Assembly: GCA_017984435.1 (NCBI GenBank)
Contig: JAGNZK010000001.1
Span: forward strand, 1-64,000
Origin: Nitrosomonas sp.
Lineage (GTDB): Bacteria > Pseudomonadota > Gammaproteobacteria > Burkholderiales > Nitrosomonadaceae
Length of the DNA stretch: 64,000 nt
Direction of reading: 5' to 3'
The notes under the pieces are model-generated. The model searched no databases, was not told the origin of the DNA, and saw nothing but the letters and a program-made list of their open reading frames with translations. Positions 1 through 9,174 of the stretch are shown here, in pieces. Each line of letters begins with the position of its first letter. Position 1 is the stretch's first letter. A program made the position numbers and the translations under genes.

Positions 1-160
1 GTTCCACAATCTCTATATTGTAGTCATACCCTATCTTCCCAATAATGCCTTTTAACTCGCTTCTATATGGTTCCATAAATACTTTATGACGATACTTCGG
101 AATCCACACAAAGTGATACATCAACCTAAATACATGATGACTATTTCTCTGCAGTTCCAT
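1..160 (-). CDS. tnpA: IS200/IS605 family transposase TnpA, N-terminal 53 codons (partial)
   Basis: Read on the minus strand from the ATG at 158-160, the frame is open to the window edge and begins MELQRNSHHVFRLMYHFVWI, followed by PKYRHKVFMEPY. This is the characteristic start of Y1 (HUH) transposases of the IS200/IS605 family, which cut and rejoin single-stranded DNA using one tyrosine. The HUH motif and the catalytic tyrosine would lie further along the protein, outside the window, so activity cannot be judged. The start lies immediately inside the 162-208 hairpin. No accessory TnpB is visible here. Confidence 0.85.
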   Translation of the reverse strand, partial: MELQRNSHHVFRLMYHFVWIPKYRHKVFMEPYRSELKGIIGKIGYDYNIEIVE

Positions 161-161
161 A

Positions 162-208
162 AGCTGGATAGTCTACAATGGCCTATCGCCATTGTAGACT
201 ATCCAGCT
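162..208. repeat. Perfect 21-bp inverted repeat (IS left-end hairpin)
   Basis: Arms 162-182 and 188-208 are perfectly complementary around a 5-base loop (CTATC). The hairpin lies directly upstream of the tnpA start. In IS200/IS605 elements such hairpins are where TnpA binds, or they sequester the transposase start in read-through RNA. Which role applies here is inference. Confidence 0.85.
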
Positions 209-226
209 CGGGGGCAAGCCCCCGAG
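207..226. repeat. Perfect 9-bp GC-rich inverted repeat
   Basis: CTCGGGGGC at 207-215 pairs with GCCCCCGAG at 218-226 around a 2-base AA spacer. It abuts, and by two bases overlaps, the larger hairpin and sits toward the outer end of the IS element. It probably belongs to the left-end recognition structure. Confidence 0.75.
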
Positions 227-240
227 ATTTTCGCGATGCG

Positions 241-566
241 GTTAAAAAAGCAAGCTGCTCAGATTTATCCCAGTTTGAAAAATCACTTTTCTTGACTTGT
301 GATAACTGAGACAAATATTTGCTTAACTGACTGCGGTATGCAACAAACTCGTAGTAATCGACAACACTGGCTTTTCCCTGATTAATCATATAAACGTGTT
401 GGCGTAACAAACCATCCAAAATGGCATGATCGAACCGCGCGGCTGAAACCGTGTGCGAAATGAGCCACAGCAGCAGTATCAGCAACGAGTGCTTAAAGAT
501 AATCAAGGTTTCCGCAACATAATCTTTATTCACGTAAAAGAATATCTTAGTTTTTGTGATGTCCAT
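241..566 (-). pseudogene. DUF547 protein, 5' fragment interrupted by the IS element
   Basis: The frame starts at 566. It has a hydrophobic export segment (about residues 24-43, ending near HTVSA), then a stretch that reads like the start of a DUF547 domain: FDHAILDGLL, GKASVVDYYEF, LSKYLSQLSQV, and EQLAFL near residue 108. Family members continue after this last motif with an INAYNA-type signature. Here the frame instead runs into the IS hairpins and stops at 183. About half or less of a normal DUF547 protein (usually 250 residues or more) remains. The function of DUF547 is not established. The rest of the gene would be expected beyond the other IS end, outside the window. Confidence 0.7.
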
Positions 567-939
567 TTTTCTGCTCCGCTCAGTCGTTTATTTCCAGTAG
601 ATTCCTGATGAAATCACTGTACGCCGGTCAATATGAATCAAGACTGAATGAAGCGAGGAATGACTAAGATATTGTTTTTTCGGCGCCATCAGACTGAGTG
701 GCGCCCGGAACTAGGCAGGTTGTTCAATATGGGAGAAAAGCATTCCTTACTGAAGCAGCGATCGAGTTACCGCACACGAGCTCTGAGTCGCTTGGTTTGA
801 AAAATTGATTGCGTTTGCTGCGATCGGCAATTTCAAGCCTCGCGCAGTCATGGAATATTTCGGTATGCGGCAGCCGGCACCTGCAAAACCAATGTCGAAT
901 CGCCGTTCAATCGGAGCTGGTGCATGAAATCAATACGCT
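567..939. other. Intergenic region, possible gene relic
   Basis: No convincing gene is present. A hairpin with 7-bp arms (682-688 / 699-705) lies upstream of the DUF547 fragment; it lacks a T-run on the correct side for a terminator in either direction. Around 796-925 a short plus-strand frame without a good start encodes AIGNFKPRAVMEYFGMRQPA and then stops. Its composition looks coding, so it may be the tail of a decayed gene, but the family is not recognised. Confidence 0.3.
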
Positions 940-1803
940 TTACCCACACAAAGCTTCCGTTAACGATTTCACTTCATTTTCCGAATCCTTGAGAATAGCG
1001 CTAAGTGTTTCCTGATCAGCTAATACGTCAATGTTTCCGATGACGTCATCGCCAGTTTGGCTTGAAGACAGCGTAAAAGGGGATTTGACGGGTGTCAGTT
1101 GATCGGCAAATAACAGCGTATCCCCAAGGGTGTTGGGTGGAAAAGCCCAATAATCTTTCCACAGACAAATAATGCCTTCTTTCACAGGCTCCGGCACTGA
1201 AAGCGCATCAAGAATTGCAGTACCAATTTTAATCTCACATTCAAGCTCGCTGTCATTCTCAAAATCTTCGTCATCTATCCATGAATCGGCCATATTTCCA
1301 TCCAACAGCCCAGGATAATATTTTTCACGCGCTAACAAGTAAAACCAGCTAATTTCATGAATCATTCCCGCGAACATTGCCGTATCCGGATCCTGATGCG
1401 TGATTCGACGCGCGATGACCTGAGCCAATGCAGCCACATGTGCTGAATGTCTCCATAATTGGTCAACTAACGCTTTGTTCGATTGCGATCCTGAAAATTG
1501 CTGCACCACAACAGCTGTGGCCAAATTTCGCACTGTCCGCATGCCGAGCAGCGTAATCGCTAATTTTACATCGGTGACTCTTTTGCTTGAGTGATTAAAA
1601 ACAGCGGAATTTGCCACGGCCACAACCTTAGTCGACAAGAGCGGTTCGGCTTGAATGAGTCGAGTCACTGAATCGAGACTGCAATCAGGATCTTCCAACT
1701 TCCTTTTGATATTCATAGCCGCATTGGCTGAGGTAGGGAAAACTAACTTTCCTTGTTCGACTTCAGTAGCCAGCACGTTCAGTAGCGCGCTTCTTTCCAT
1801 CAT
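940..1803 (-). CDS. HDOD domain signalling protein
   Basis: This 287-residue soluble protein consists essentially of one HDOD domain, a non-catalytic relative of HD phosphohydrolases found in bacterial signalling proteins. Early features include VFPTSANAAMNIKRKLEDPD and a segment rich in LLSTKVVAVANSAVF. A later AHVAALAQVIARR helix is followed by MFAGMIHEISWFYLL, where the classic HD metal site would be but is replaced by H-E. It has no fused receiver, GGDEF or EAL domain, so it probably acts as a scaffold or partner of another regulator. The ATG at 1803 has AGGAGA just upstream. It stands alone, divergent from proA. Domain assignment is firm; role is open. Confidence 0.85.
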   Translation of the reverse strand: MMERSALLNVLATEVEQGKLVFPTSANAAMNIKRKLEDPDCSLDSVTRLIQAEPLLSTKVVAVANSAVFNHSSKRVTDVKLAITLLGMRTVRNLATAVVVQQFSGSQSNKALVDQLWRHSAHVAALAQVIARRITHQDPDTAMFAGMIHEISWFYLLAREKYYPGLLDGNMADSWIDDEDFENDSELECEIKIGTAILDALSVPEPVKEGIICLWKDYWAFPPNTLGDTLLFADQLTPVKSPFTLSSSQTGDDVIGNIDVLADQETLSAILKDSENEVKSLTEALCG

Positions 1804-2144
1804 TCTCTCCTTTTACCGCATTCGACTAAAACTTGGTCCATCATCCATCTTCATCAGGTTACGCTAAGACCATCAGTAATCATTTGGAAATAAGCGCACG
1901 TAATAGACGCTATTTCTTATTTTTCTCGCAATATTTTTATCCATGTGTCAGTGAGCAATCCTATGAATTAGGAGCAAAGGAACAGAGGATCGCTAAAATT
2001 CTGCGCATGTGGACGCATTACAAGTGATCGCACAACAAGACAAGATGTTTTGCAAATCGCCACACCTGATGCAACCTGCAATAAAACCTTCATCTTGTAC
2101 TATAATCCCGGACTACTCATTGCTTTTCTATTAGAACCCAATTT
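1804..2144. other. Intergenic region upstream of HDOD gene and proA
   Basis: This 340-base gap separates two divergent genes, so it should contain promoters in both directions. The only clear signal is the perfect TATAAT at 2101-2106 upstream of proA. The short open frames across it have no recognisable coding character. Confidence 0.5.
2101..2106 (+). promoter_or_regulatory. Candidate -10 element for proA
   Basis: A perfect TATAAT lies 38 bases before the proA start. No good TTGACA-like box occurs 16-18 bases upstream, so the promoter may be weak or activator-assisted. The assignment rests on the -10 match and position only. Confidence 0.4.
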
Positions 2145-3410
2145 ATGAACACCACAGACATCAAGAGTTACATGCAATCCGTTGGTCAAGCTGCGCGTGC
2201 GGCATCACGCCTGGTTGCAAAAGCGGATACGGTGGCCAAGAATCATGCGCTGACGGCTATGGCGAATGCTATCCGGCGCGATGAGTCATTATTATTAGCG
2301 GCCAATGCCAAAGATCTGGACAATGCGCGCACCAAAGGCTTGGAAACTGCGATGATTGACCGTTTGACATTGTCAGCCAAAGGCGTGGCTACGATGGCGG
2401 AAGGTTTGTTGCAGATTGCGGCGTTGGCGGATCCGGTGGGCGAAATCAGCGGATTGAATTATCGCCCGTCCGGCATTCAGGTAGGGAAAATGCGCGTACC
2501 GCTGGGCGTAATCGGCATTATTTATGAAGCGCGCCCAAATGTGACGGCGGACGCCGCGGGTCTGTGCCTGAAAGCAGGTAATGCCGCCATTTTGCGTGGC
2601 GGCTCGGAAGCCATTCACAGCAATCAGGCCATTGCGGCTTGCGTGAAAGAAGGATTGCGATTGGCCGGTTTGCCAGAAACGGCGGTACAGGTGATTGAAA
2701 CCACCGATCGGGCGGCGGTCGGTGAATTGATCACCATGAAGGATTTTGTCGATGTCATCGTGCCACGCGGCGGCAAGGGGTTGATTGAGCGCATTGCCAA
2801 TGAAGCGCGCATTCCGGTAATCAAGCATCTGGATGGTGTATGCCATGTGTACATTGACGATCAGGCGGATTTTGACAAAGCGATCCAAATTGCCGACAAC
2901 GCCAAAACCCAGCGTTACGGTACCTGCAACACGATGGAAACATTATTGATCCACGCAGGTATCGCACAACAAATACTGCCTGCGCTGAGCAAGATTTATT
3001 TCGACAAAGGCGTTGAATTACGTGGCGATACAGCAGCCTGCAACATTATTCCGCAGATGAATGCAGCCACTGAACAGGATTGGTACGAAGAATATCTGGC
3101 GCCGATTCTGAGCATCCGCATTGTCGACGGGCTGGATCAGGCGATTGATCACATTACACGGTATGGCTCGCAGCATACCGATGCGATCGTCACCGAAAAC
3201 TATACGCGCGCACGCCGTTTCCTGCGCGAAGTGGATTCCAGTTCGGTCATGGTCAATACCACCACACGTTTTGCGGATGGCTTTGAATATGGTTTGGGCG
3301 CTGAAATTGGCATTTCAACCGACAAAATTCATGCACGCGGCCCGGTCGGCTTGGAAGGATTGACCAGTCAAAAATTTATCGTGCTGGGTGACGGTCAGTT
3401 AAGGCAGTAA
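2145..3410 (+). CDS. proA: Gamma-glutamyl phosphate reductase
   Basis: This cytoplasmic enzyme makes glutamate-5-semialdehyde from gamma-glutamyl phosphate with NADPH, the second step of proline synthesis. The 421-residue length matches the family, which belongs to the aldehyde dehydrogenase superfamily. Visible hallmarks are [20 protein letters not shown], the [11 protein letters not shown] segment, the catalytic cysteine at about residue 261 in [13 protein letters not shown], and the C-terminal [20 protein letters not shown]. The Shine-Dalgarno before the ATG at 2145 is poor. proB is not adjacent; the next gene, lpdA, follows after about 58 bases. Confidence 0.97.
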   Translation: MNTTDIKSYMQSVGQAARAASRLVAKADTVAKNHALTAMANAIRRDESLLLAANAKDLDNARTKGLETAMIDRLTLSAKGVATMAEGLLQIAALADPVGEISGLNYRPSGIQVGKMRVPLGVIGIIYEARPNVTADAAGLCLKAGNAAILRGGSEAIHSNQAIAACVKEGLRLAGLPETAVQVIETTDRAAVGELITMKDFVDVIVPRGGKGLIERIANEARIPVIKHLDGVCHVYIDDQADFDKAIQIADNAKTQRYGTCNTMETLLIHAGIAQQILPALSKIYFDKGVELRGDTAACNIIPQMNAATEQDWYEEYLAPILSIRIVDGLDQAIDHITRYGSQHTDAIVTENYTRARRFLREVDSSSVMVNTTTRFADGFEYGLGAEIGISTDKIHARGPVGLEGLTSQKFIVLGDGQLRQ

Positions 3411-3468
3411 GCTGTATATTATTCATAAAAAATGAGTGCTGGGCACTCTATCCGCCAGGAAGGCTGCT

Positions 3469-5226
3469 ATGACGCAAGTTGTTGAAATAAAAATTCCCGA
3501 TATCGGTGATTTCAAGGATATTCCTGTCATCGAAGTACTCGTTGCTCCCGGCGATGCGGTCGAAAAGGAAACATCGCTGATTACACTGGAAACTGACAAG
3601 GCTTCGATGGAAGTGCCCTCTCCACAGGCTGGGGTGATCAAAGAGATCAAAGTCAAAGTAGGTGATAAGGTATCCGAAGGTTCCGTCATTCTGACTTTGG
3701 CGCTAGCCGAGCAATCTGCTGTTTCGGCAAGCTTAAAAACGACAACCAGCGAAAAAATAGCCACCGCACCGGCTGTCACCCCAGCAGCATCAACGCCATC
3801 GCAACCTGTTTCTCCAGGTGATATCCACGCCGATGTGGTGGTACTCGGTGCAGGACCTGGGGGCTATACCGCAGCTTTTCGTGCGGCTGATCTGGGTAAA
3901 AAGGTGGTTTTAATCGAGCGCTACGCCACGCTCGGTGGCGTATGCCTGAATGTCGGTTGTATTCCATCCAAGGCTTTACTGCACGCGGCCAAAGTGATCA
4001 CGGAAGCACAAGCGGTTGAATCGCATGGCATTATTTTTGGCAAACCGCAGGTCAATATCAACAAACTGCGCACTTGGAAAGAGTCGGTCATCGGCAAGCT
4101 GACCAAGGGACTAAAAGCATTAGCCAAACAACGCAAAGTGGAAGTCATCCACGGTACCGGAAAATTTGCTACACCGCACATGATTCAGGTAGAGACCAAG
4201 GATGGGCAGAAAACAGTTTCTTTTGACCATTGCATCATCGCTGCCGGTTCCAGCGTCACCCGTATTCCCGGTTTTCCATATGATGATCCGCGCCTGATTG
4301 ATTCCACCGGTGCGCTTGAACTGACCGATGTCCCACAACGACTGTTGATTATCGGCGGCGGCATTATCGGCCTGGAAATGGCCACGGTCTACTCGGCGCT
4401 GGGCAGCAAAATCAGTGTAGTGGAATGGATGGATCAACTGATTCCAGGGGCCGATGTCGAGCTGGTCAAACCACTGCATCGCCGCATCAAAAAAAGCTAC
4501 GAAGCGATTTATCTGAAAACCAAGGTTACGCAGATTAAAACCGGCAAATCCGGGTTAACGGTAACCTTTGAGGGTGACAATGCACCGGAACCACAAACCT
4601 ATGATCGTATTTTGATGGCGGTTGGGCGCCGCCCGAATGGACGTATGATCGGGGCTGAGGAAGTTGGCATCCAAGTCAATGAACGTGGCTTTATTCCGGT
4701 GGATCAGCAAATGCGCACCAACCTGCCGCATATTTTTGCGATCGGCGATATCGTGGGTGAGCCGATGCTGGCGCATAAAGCCACGTATGAAGGCAAACTG
4801 GCCGCTGAGATCATTGCCGGGCATAAGTCCATCTTCGATGCGCGCACTATTCCTTCCGTCGCCTACACCGATCCTGAAATCGCATGGATGGGCTTAACTG
4901 AGAAAGAGGCCATCAAGCAAGGGATTGACTATGAGAAAGCCAGCTTTCCCTGGGCTGCCAGTGGCCGCGCCATCTCTATGGCACGTGAGGAAGGATTGAC
5001 GCAACTGTTGCTGGATAAGAATACGCGCCGCATACTGGGTGCCGGTATGGTGGGTATCAATGCCGGCGAGTTGATTGCCGCAACGGTACTGGCCCTGGAA
5101 ATGGGTGCGGATATGCAAGATATCAGCCTGACTATCCACCCACATCCGACACTTTCGGAAACTGTCTTGTTTGCTGCCGAAATGGCGGAAGGAACTATCA
5201 CCGATCTTTTTATACCAAAGAAATAG
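3469..5226 (+). CDS. lpdA: Dihydrolipoyl dehydrogenase with N-terminal lipoyl domain
   Basis: This is the E3 flavoprotein that reoxidises the dihydrolipoyl groups of 2-oxoacid dehydrogenase complexes, passing electrons to NAD. Residues 1-80 form a lipoyl domain with the carrier lysine in [11 protein letters not shown] (K44). A linker rich in Ala, Thr and Pro (about 81-117) follows, then the FAD/NAD enzyme: [10 protein letters not shown], the redox-active pair C159/C164 in [25 protein letters not shown] for [18 protein letters not shown], and the catalytic IHPHPTLSE. The start at 3469 is preferred over 3436 because AGGAAGG lies just before it and the lipoyl domain begins there. The protein has 585 residues. 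Lipoyl-E3 fusions usually serve pyruvate dehydrogenase, but aceE and aceF are not next to it. Confidence 0.95.
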   Translation: MTQVVEIKIPDIGDFKDIPVIEVLVAPGDAVEKETSLITLETDKASMEVPSPQAGVIKEIKVKVGDKVSEGSVILTLALAEQSAVSASLKTTTSEKIATAPAVTPAASTPSQPVSPGDIHADVVVLGAGPGGYTAAFRAADLGKKVVLIERYATLGGVCLNVGCIPSKALLHAAKVITEAQAVESHGIIFGKPQVNINKLRTWKESVIGKLTKGLKALAKQRKVEVIHGTGKFATPHMIQVETKDGQKTVSFDHCIIAAGSSVTRIPGFPYDDPRLIDSTGALELTDVPQRLLIIGGGIIGLEMATVYSALGSKISVVEWMDQLIPGADVELVKPLHRRIKKSYEAIYLKTKVTQIKTGKSGLTVTFEGDNAPEPQTYDRILMAVGRRPNGRMIGAEEVGIQVNERGFIPVDQQMRTNLPHIFAIGDIVGEPMLAHKATYEGKLAAEIIAGHKSIFDARTIPSVAYTDPEIAWMGLTEKEAIKQGIDYEKASFPWAASGRAISMAREEGLTQLLLDKNTRRILGAGMVGINAGELIAATVLALEMGADMQDISLTIHPHPTLSETVLFAAEMAEGTITDLFIPKK

Positions 5227-5304
5227 CCATCGCTGACAAATCACGGATTAATTGCTGATGGCTGCAAACCAAAATAATTATTCTCTACTTTTTATAGACT
5301 CATT

Positions 5305-5709
5305 ATGGCTTCAAAAAAAACTTATATTCTTTTATTGGGATGGCTGATAACTGCAGGCGGCTTGATCGGCGATACGTTTGCCACGCATATTTCACAACCT
5401 GTTCTGATCGATCCTAAAACACAATACACTGTTGGAGACACCATTATTCTGCATGGCCGGGTAGACTATAATGCACAGCCGGCCCCTGATGTTTTGCTGA
5501 ATTTCAAGCTGACTCGCCCGGATGGCACCCTAGCGGTTGATCAATCTTATTCGAGCGATTCGGAAGGCCGCTTTGACTTCAAGTTTGATACCAAGAATGC
5601 AGTGCCCGGTGCTTACCAAATTACCATTACATCACATTGCCTGGAAATACACCGATATGCTTGCACCTACAAAAATCAAACGCTATCCATTCATTTGAAT
5701 AATCCATAA
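5305..5709 (+). CDS. Small secreted protein with a beta-sandwich (macroglobulin/Ig-like) domain
   Basis: The 134-residue protein has an N-terminal signal peptide (hydrophobic about residues 7-24, likely cleavage after FAT or HIS). The rest resembles a single beta-sandwich: YTVGDTIILHGRV, PDVLLNFKLTRPDG and GRFDFKFDTKNAVPGAYQIT, a pattern seen in MG2-like and carboxypeptidase-regulatory-like domains of exported proteins. Two cysteines near the C-terminus (SHCLEIHRYAC) could form a disulfide. It probably acts in the periplasm or at the surface. The specific function is not recognised. It precedes the three-gene protease/ligase cluster by about 140 bases but may be independent. Confidence 0.65.
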   Translation: MASKKTYILLLGWLITAGGLIGDTFATHISQPVLIDPKTQYTVGDTIILHGRVDYNAQPAPDVLLNFKLTRPDGTLAVDQSYSSDSEGRFDFKFDTKNAVPGAYQITITSHCLEIHRYACTYKNQTLSIHLNNP

Positions 5710-5851
5710 AACCGCTTTATTGGATGCAACGGCTAAATTACTTCAAGGTGTGAATGATACGCCGCACCAATACAGCAAATTAATGCACTGATAATATCCA
5801 TGCTTCATTCGTCAGTGATAGTATCTCTCAAAGAACTCACAATAAAAACTT

Positions 5852-6616
5852 ATGAGAATCACTCATTCATTTTTCACCAAAATTTTCTGCCGCCAGTTGA
5901 CCATTATTTCCGTACTGCTCATGCTATCCGCTTGCAATGCACGAGAAGATCAATTGTCAGAACGTGAAGCCCGTATCAACGCCAGAGAATCCGAGCTGGT
6001 TACCTTATTTGCGGAACTGGTCGAACAAAGAAAGTCATTGGGAAAAAATCAATCGAACCACCTCCCGGATACCAAAGAAAATTTAGAGGAAGATAAAAGC
6101 AAACCCTGTTCATGCGGCAAAAACAGTGGTGAAATATCCAAGAAAGAGCAATCGGCCAAAACTGAAACACAAACAACCATATTAGGCGGTCTGGAACATG
6201 TTTATCTTGATCCGCCCGGTATGGAATTCAGTGCGCGGATTGATACCGGTGCGCAAACATCATCGTTGAATGCGCTTGATATCGTTGAGTTTGAACGGGA
6301 TGGAAAACCGTTTGTAAGATTTAACGTAATCCACCCACAAACAGGAGAAAAGCTAGAACTGACCCGTCGCCTGCGCCGTTATGTACGCGTTAAAGAGCTT
6401 GGTAACAAAGAATCACAACGGCGCCCAGTGGTTAGAATGCGCGTTGTACTGGCCGATATTGATGAACAGATAAATTTTACACTGGAAAATCGTAGCCGAT
6501 TTAAGCATCAGGTACTGATAGGACGCAACTTATTACAAGATCTCGCCATCGTGGATGTCAGTAAAAAATATACAACGGTCAAAACGGACAGCTCAGAAAC
6601 GGGTGGTAAAAAATAA
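5852..6616 (+). CDS. Retropepsin-like (ATP-dependent zinc protease family) lipoprotein
   Basis: A lipoprotein signal (VLLMLSAC, acylated cysteine at residue 28) leads into a charged helical linker and a CSCG segment. The C-terminal half (about residues 105-245) is an aspartic-protease-like domain with the motif ARIDTGAQTSSL and the downstream strand KHQVLIGRNLL, as in the PF05618 family historically named ATP-dependent zinc protease (RimB-like). Its stop overlaps the ATG of the next gene by one base (TAATG), so the two are translationally coupled. Family members sit beside RimK-like ATP-grasp ligases and inactive transglutaminase/7TM proteins, exactly as here. The inferred role is peptide cleavage in an amino-acid-ligation pathway at the envelope. 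Confidence 0.88.
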   Translation: MRITHSFFTKIFCRQLTIISVLLMLSACNAREDQLSEREARINARESELVTLFAELVEQRKSLGKNQSNHLPDTKENLEEDKSKPCSCGKNSGEISKKEQSAKTETQTTILGGLEHVYLDPPGMEFSARIDTGAQTSSLNALDIVEFERDGKPFVRFNVIHPQTGEKLELTRRLRRYVRVKELGNKESQRRPVVRMRVVLADIDEQINFTLENRSRFKHQVLIGRNLLQDLAIVDVSKKYTTVKTDSSETGGKK

Positions 6617-8166
6617 TGTATGCCAAATTAAGGCTCTATATCCTCGTCATCCTGATTATGGGACTTGGCATAGGTTTGATTTTATACAAACACTTCGCTT
6701 TGGGATTTCCATTACTACCGGATGACAAGAAGTCGGTCTGGACCATTGAAGCCAAAATTGATTTTACCGCGCGTGGCGATCCCATTATCGTCTCCTTTGC
6801 ACTACCTCAGGAAACCCCGAGTACCGTTTTTATCGAGGAAGATTTCGCCTCACCCGATTACGGATTTAGTGAGTTAACTTCTCCGACAGGGCGGCGTGCA
6901 CAATGGAGTAAAAGAGCTGCATCCGGCTCACAGACCGCTTATTACCGACTGAGTGTTTATGAAATTGACCCAATAACCACCCCACCCATTGCAGCCGATC
7001 TTCCTCCAGAGCCGGTAAAACCTGAATTTGACGAAGTTCATAAAACTGCAGCCATTACCTTATTAGATCAAGTACGCAGCAAATCCGCCAATACTGAAAT
7101 CTTTACCCGTGAATTGATCACGACATTAAATTCCAGTGCGCCCAGTCAGAATCAAAGTCTGTTACTCAATGAAAAATCCAGTGAAGATTATAAAACCCAC
7201 TTGATTATTAACTTATTGGCCTTGGAAGGTATCAGTGCGCGTATCGTGCGTGGACTCTATCTGGAAGATGGCCGGCGCAGACAATCGCTGACCAATTTTG
7301 TGGAAGTCTATATCGGTAATCAATGGCTGTTATTCAACCAAAAATCCGGAGAGCGAGGAAAACCAGAGAACTTTCTCGTCTGGCAACGCGGAGATCAATC
7401 ATTACTCGATGTGATCGGCGGCAAAAACTCGCAGATCTCTTTCGCGATCATTAAGAATGTTCATTCAACCCGGAATCTGGTGGTGCGTGACAGTATGAAC
7501 AAACAAGCCGGTTTAGTGGATTTTTCTATTTACAGCTTACCGATCGAACAGCAGAATGCCTTCAAAATGATCTTGTTATTACCCATCGGCGCGTTGATTG
7601 TAGTCATTATGCGCTTGCTGATCGGCATCCGCACCTCCGGCACTTTTATGCCCATCCTGATTGCATTAGCGCTGATACAAACCACGTTGTTAACCGGAAT
7701 CATCATCTTTTTGACTGTCGTTGGCACAGGGTTATTAATCCGCTCTTACTTGTCGCGTCTTAACCTATTGTTTGTCGCGCGTATTTCAGCCGTCATCATC
7801 GTGGTGATCGCGATTATCGCGAGTATCAGTATCATCAGTAATAAACTGGGGTTCGACCAGGCCATGACGGTTACTTTCTTCCCGATGATCATTTTGTCCT
7901 GGACCATTGAACGTATGTCGGTGCTGTGGGAAGAAGACGGTCCCCGAGAAGTTTTTATCCAAGGCGGCGGTAGCTTGTTGACGGCAGTGATTGCTTATTT
8001 GTTTATGACCAACCGGACGATTGAATATTTGACGTTTAATTTTCCTGAATTAATGCTGGTGAATCTGGCCCTTATCCTGATCCTTGGGCAATATACCGGC
8101 TACCGGTTATCCGAGTTGTATCGCTTTCATTCGCTGGAAAGACGCAATGTTTCTGGCAAGCGTTAA
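6616..8166 (+). CDS. Inactive transglutaminase-like domain fused to a 7TM region
   Basis: The 516-residue inner-membrane protein has one N-terminal membrane segment (about 9-27), a periplasmic region containing a transglutaminase fold (about 150-280, including ALEGISARIVRGLYLEDG and LTNFVEVYIGNQW), and a C-terminal bundle of seven predicted membrane helices from about residue 315 onward. The architecture matches the 'inactive transglutaminase fused to 7TM' family: no proper Cys-His-Asp triad can be picked out. It lies between the protease and the ATP-grasp ligase with overlaps on both sides, which argues that the three act together. It is likely a membrane platform that binds peptide substrates. 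Confidence 0.88.
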   Translation: MYAKLRLYILVILIMGLGIGLILYKHFALGFPLLPDDKKSVWTIEAKIDFTARGDPIIVSFALPQETPSTVFIEEDFASPDYGFSELTSPTGRRAQWSKRAASGSQTAYYRLSVYEIDPITTPPIAADLPPEPVKPEFDEVHKTAAITLLDQVRSKSANTEIFTRELITTLNSSAPSQNQSLLLNEKSSEDYKTHLIINLLALEGISARIVRGLYLEDGRRRQSLTNFVEVYIGNQWLLFNQKSGERGKPENFLVWQRGDQSLLDVIGGKNSQISFAIIKNVHSTRNLVVRDSMNKQAGLVDFSIYSLPIEQQNAFKMILLLPIGALIVVIMRLLIGIRTSGTFMPILIALALIQTTLLTGIIIFLTVVGTGLLIRSYLSRLNLLFVARISAVIIVVIAIIASISIISNKLGFDQAMTVTFFPMIILSWTIERMSVLWEEDGPREVFIQGGGSLLTAVIAYLFMTNRTIEYLTFNFPELMLVNLALILILGQYTGYRLSELYRFHSLERRNVSGKR

Positions 8167-9148
8167 GAAACTCAGGAGCTTTGGTATCATCGGAATGAAT
8201 CAAAGAAATTTTGGTTTAATCTCCCGTTATAATCCTCGCCATTTATACCCGCTCGTTGATGACAAATTAAAAACCAAATTGCTGGCACAAAAAGCCGGCA
8301 TTACCGTACCCAAACTGCTTGGCACCGTGCAATACCAACATGACGTCAAGCTACTCCGGGAAATACTCCGCCCGTATGACCAGTTTGTCATCAAACCGGT
8401 TAAAGGCAGTGGCGGCAAAGGCATTTTGGTGATTACCGAACATGATCATAATCTGTACTTCAAACCCAGTGGCGATGCCATACAGCTAGCGGATATCGAG
8501 CGGCATGTCTCCAATATCCTGAGTGGTCTCCATAGCTTGGGCGGCAAACCGGATACAGTGATGATTGAGTCGCTGATACAACTTGACCCGGTTTTTTCCG
8601 ATTACAGTTATGAAGGCATTCCGGACATACGTATTATTGTACTGCAAGGATATCCGATCATGGCAATGCTACGGCTCACAACCCATGCTTCCGATGGCAA
8701 AGCAAATCTACATCAAGGTGCGGTGGGGGTTGGTATCGACATTGGAACGGGTAACGCGTTACATGCTGTGCAGTACGGTCAAACCGTTTCACACCACCCC
8801 GATACCCGCAAGACTTTCTCGGAATTAATCATCCCGCATTGGGACAAGCTATTACAATTGGCTGCTGCCTGTTATGAGATGACCGGTTTGGGATACCTGG
8901 GTGCGGATCTTGTGTTAGACAGAGATCAAGGACCCATGATTATTGAGCTTAACGCACGCCCCGGGCTTTCCATTCAAGTAGCCAACTATGCCGGCCTAGC
9001 CCCGCGCGTTGCCATTATAGAGGCGCTCAACACGATTGATCCTGATCCGCAATTACGCGCAGCTTTCAGTAAAAAACAATTCGCAGCAGATTCAGGAATT
9101 TATCCCCCTCGTCTGCTGCGCACCCGTAGTGGTGATCCTAAGCCGTAA
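8147..9148 (+). CDS. Alpha-L-glutamate ligase-like ATP-grasp enzyme (RimK-related)
   Basis: ATP-grasp ligases of this kind join an amino acid to a carboxyl group using ATP. Visible features are GMNQRNFGLISRYNPRHLYP, VDDKLKTK, the ATP-binding FVIKPVKGSGGKGILV, and the metal-binding GADLVLDRDQGPMIIELNARPG near the C-terminus. The family (TIGR02291-type) is about 320-330 residues. Starting at the ATG at 8147 gives 333 residues and a 20-base overlap with the previous gene; the further upstream start at 8084 would add non-conserved sequence. The substrate is unknown; by analogy with RimK it may add glutamate or a similar residue to a peptide or small molecule. Confidence 0.88.
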   Translation: MFLASVKKLRSFGIIGMNQRNFGLISRYNPRHLYPLVDDKLKTKLLAQKAGITVPKLLGTVQYQHDVKLLREILRPYDQFVIKPVKGSGGKGILVITEHDHNLYFKPSGDAIQLADIERHVSNILSGLHSLGGKPDTVMIESLIQLDPVFSDYSYEGIPDIRIIVLQGYPIMAMLRLTTHASDGKANLHQGAVGVGIDIGTGNALHAVQYGQTVSHHPDTRKTFSELIIPHWDKLLQLAAACYEMTGLGYLGADLVLDRDQGPMIIELNARPGLSIQVANYAGLAPRVAIIEALNTIDPDPQLRAAFSKKQFAADSGIYPPRLLRTRSGDPKP

Positions 9149-9174
9149 ATCCCCAATACAAACGACAAAGTACG

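Larger units (their letters stand above)
1..240 (-). mobile_element. IS200/IS605-type element, left end only (truncated by window start)
   Basis: The minus strand carries the first part of an IS200/IS605 TnpA gene at 1-160. Upstream of it are two back-to-back perfect hairpins at 162-208 and 207-226, as expected for the subterminal structures of this single-strand-transposing family. The outer boundary is placed near 240/241 because a DUF547 reading frame coming from the right loses its family resemblance there. On the minus strand the adjoining sequence is TTTTTTAAC, which resembles the TTTAAC-type target of IS605-like elements. The boundary is inferred to within about 10 bases. The other end lies outside the window. 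Confidence 0.75.

Noticed and set aside
682-705. Hairpin with 7-bp arms as a terminator
   Set aside because: The T-run lies on the wrong side for both directions.
2373-2888. 171-codon minus-strand frame inside proA
   Set aside because: Shadow of proA, explained by its codon composition.
5224-5264. Weak inverted repeat after lpdA as a terminator
   Set aside because: The AGCCATC/GATGGCT arms are short, the loop is long and no T-tract follows.
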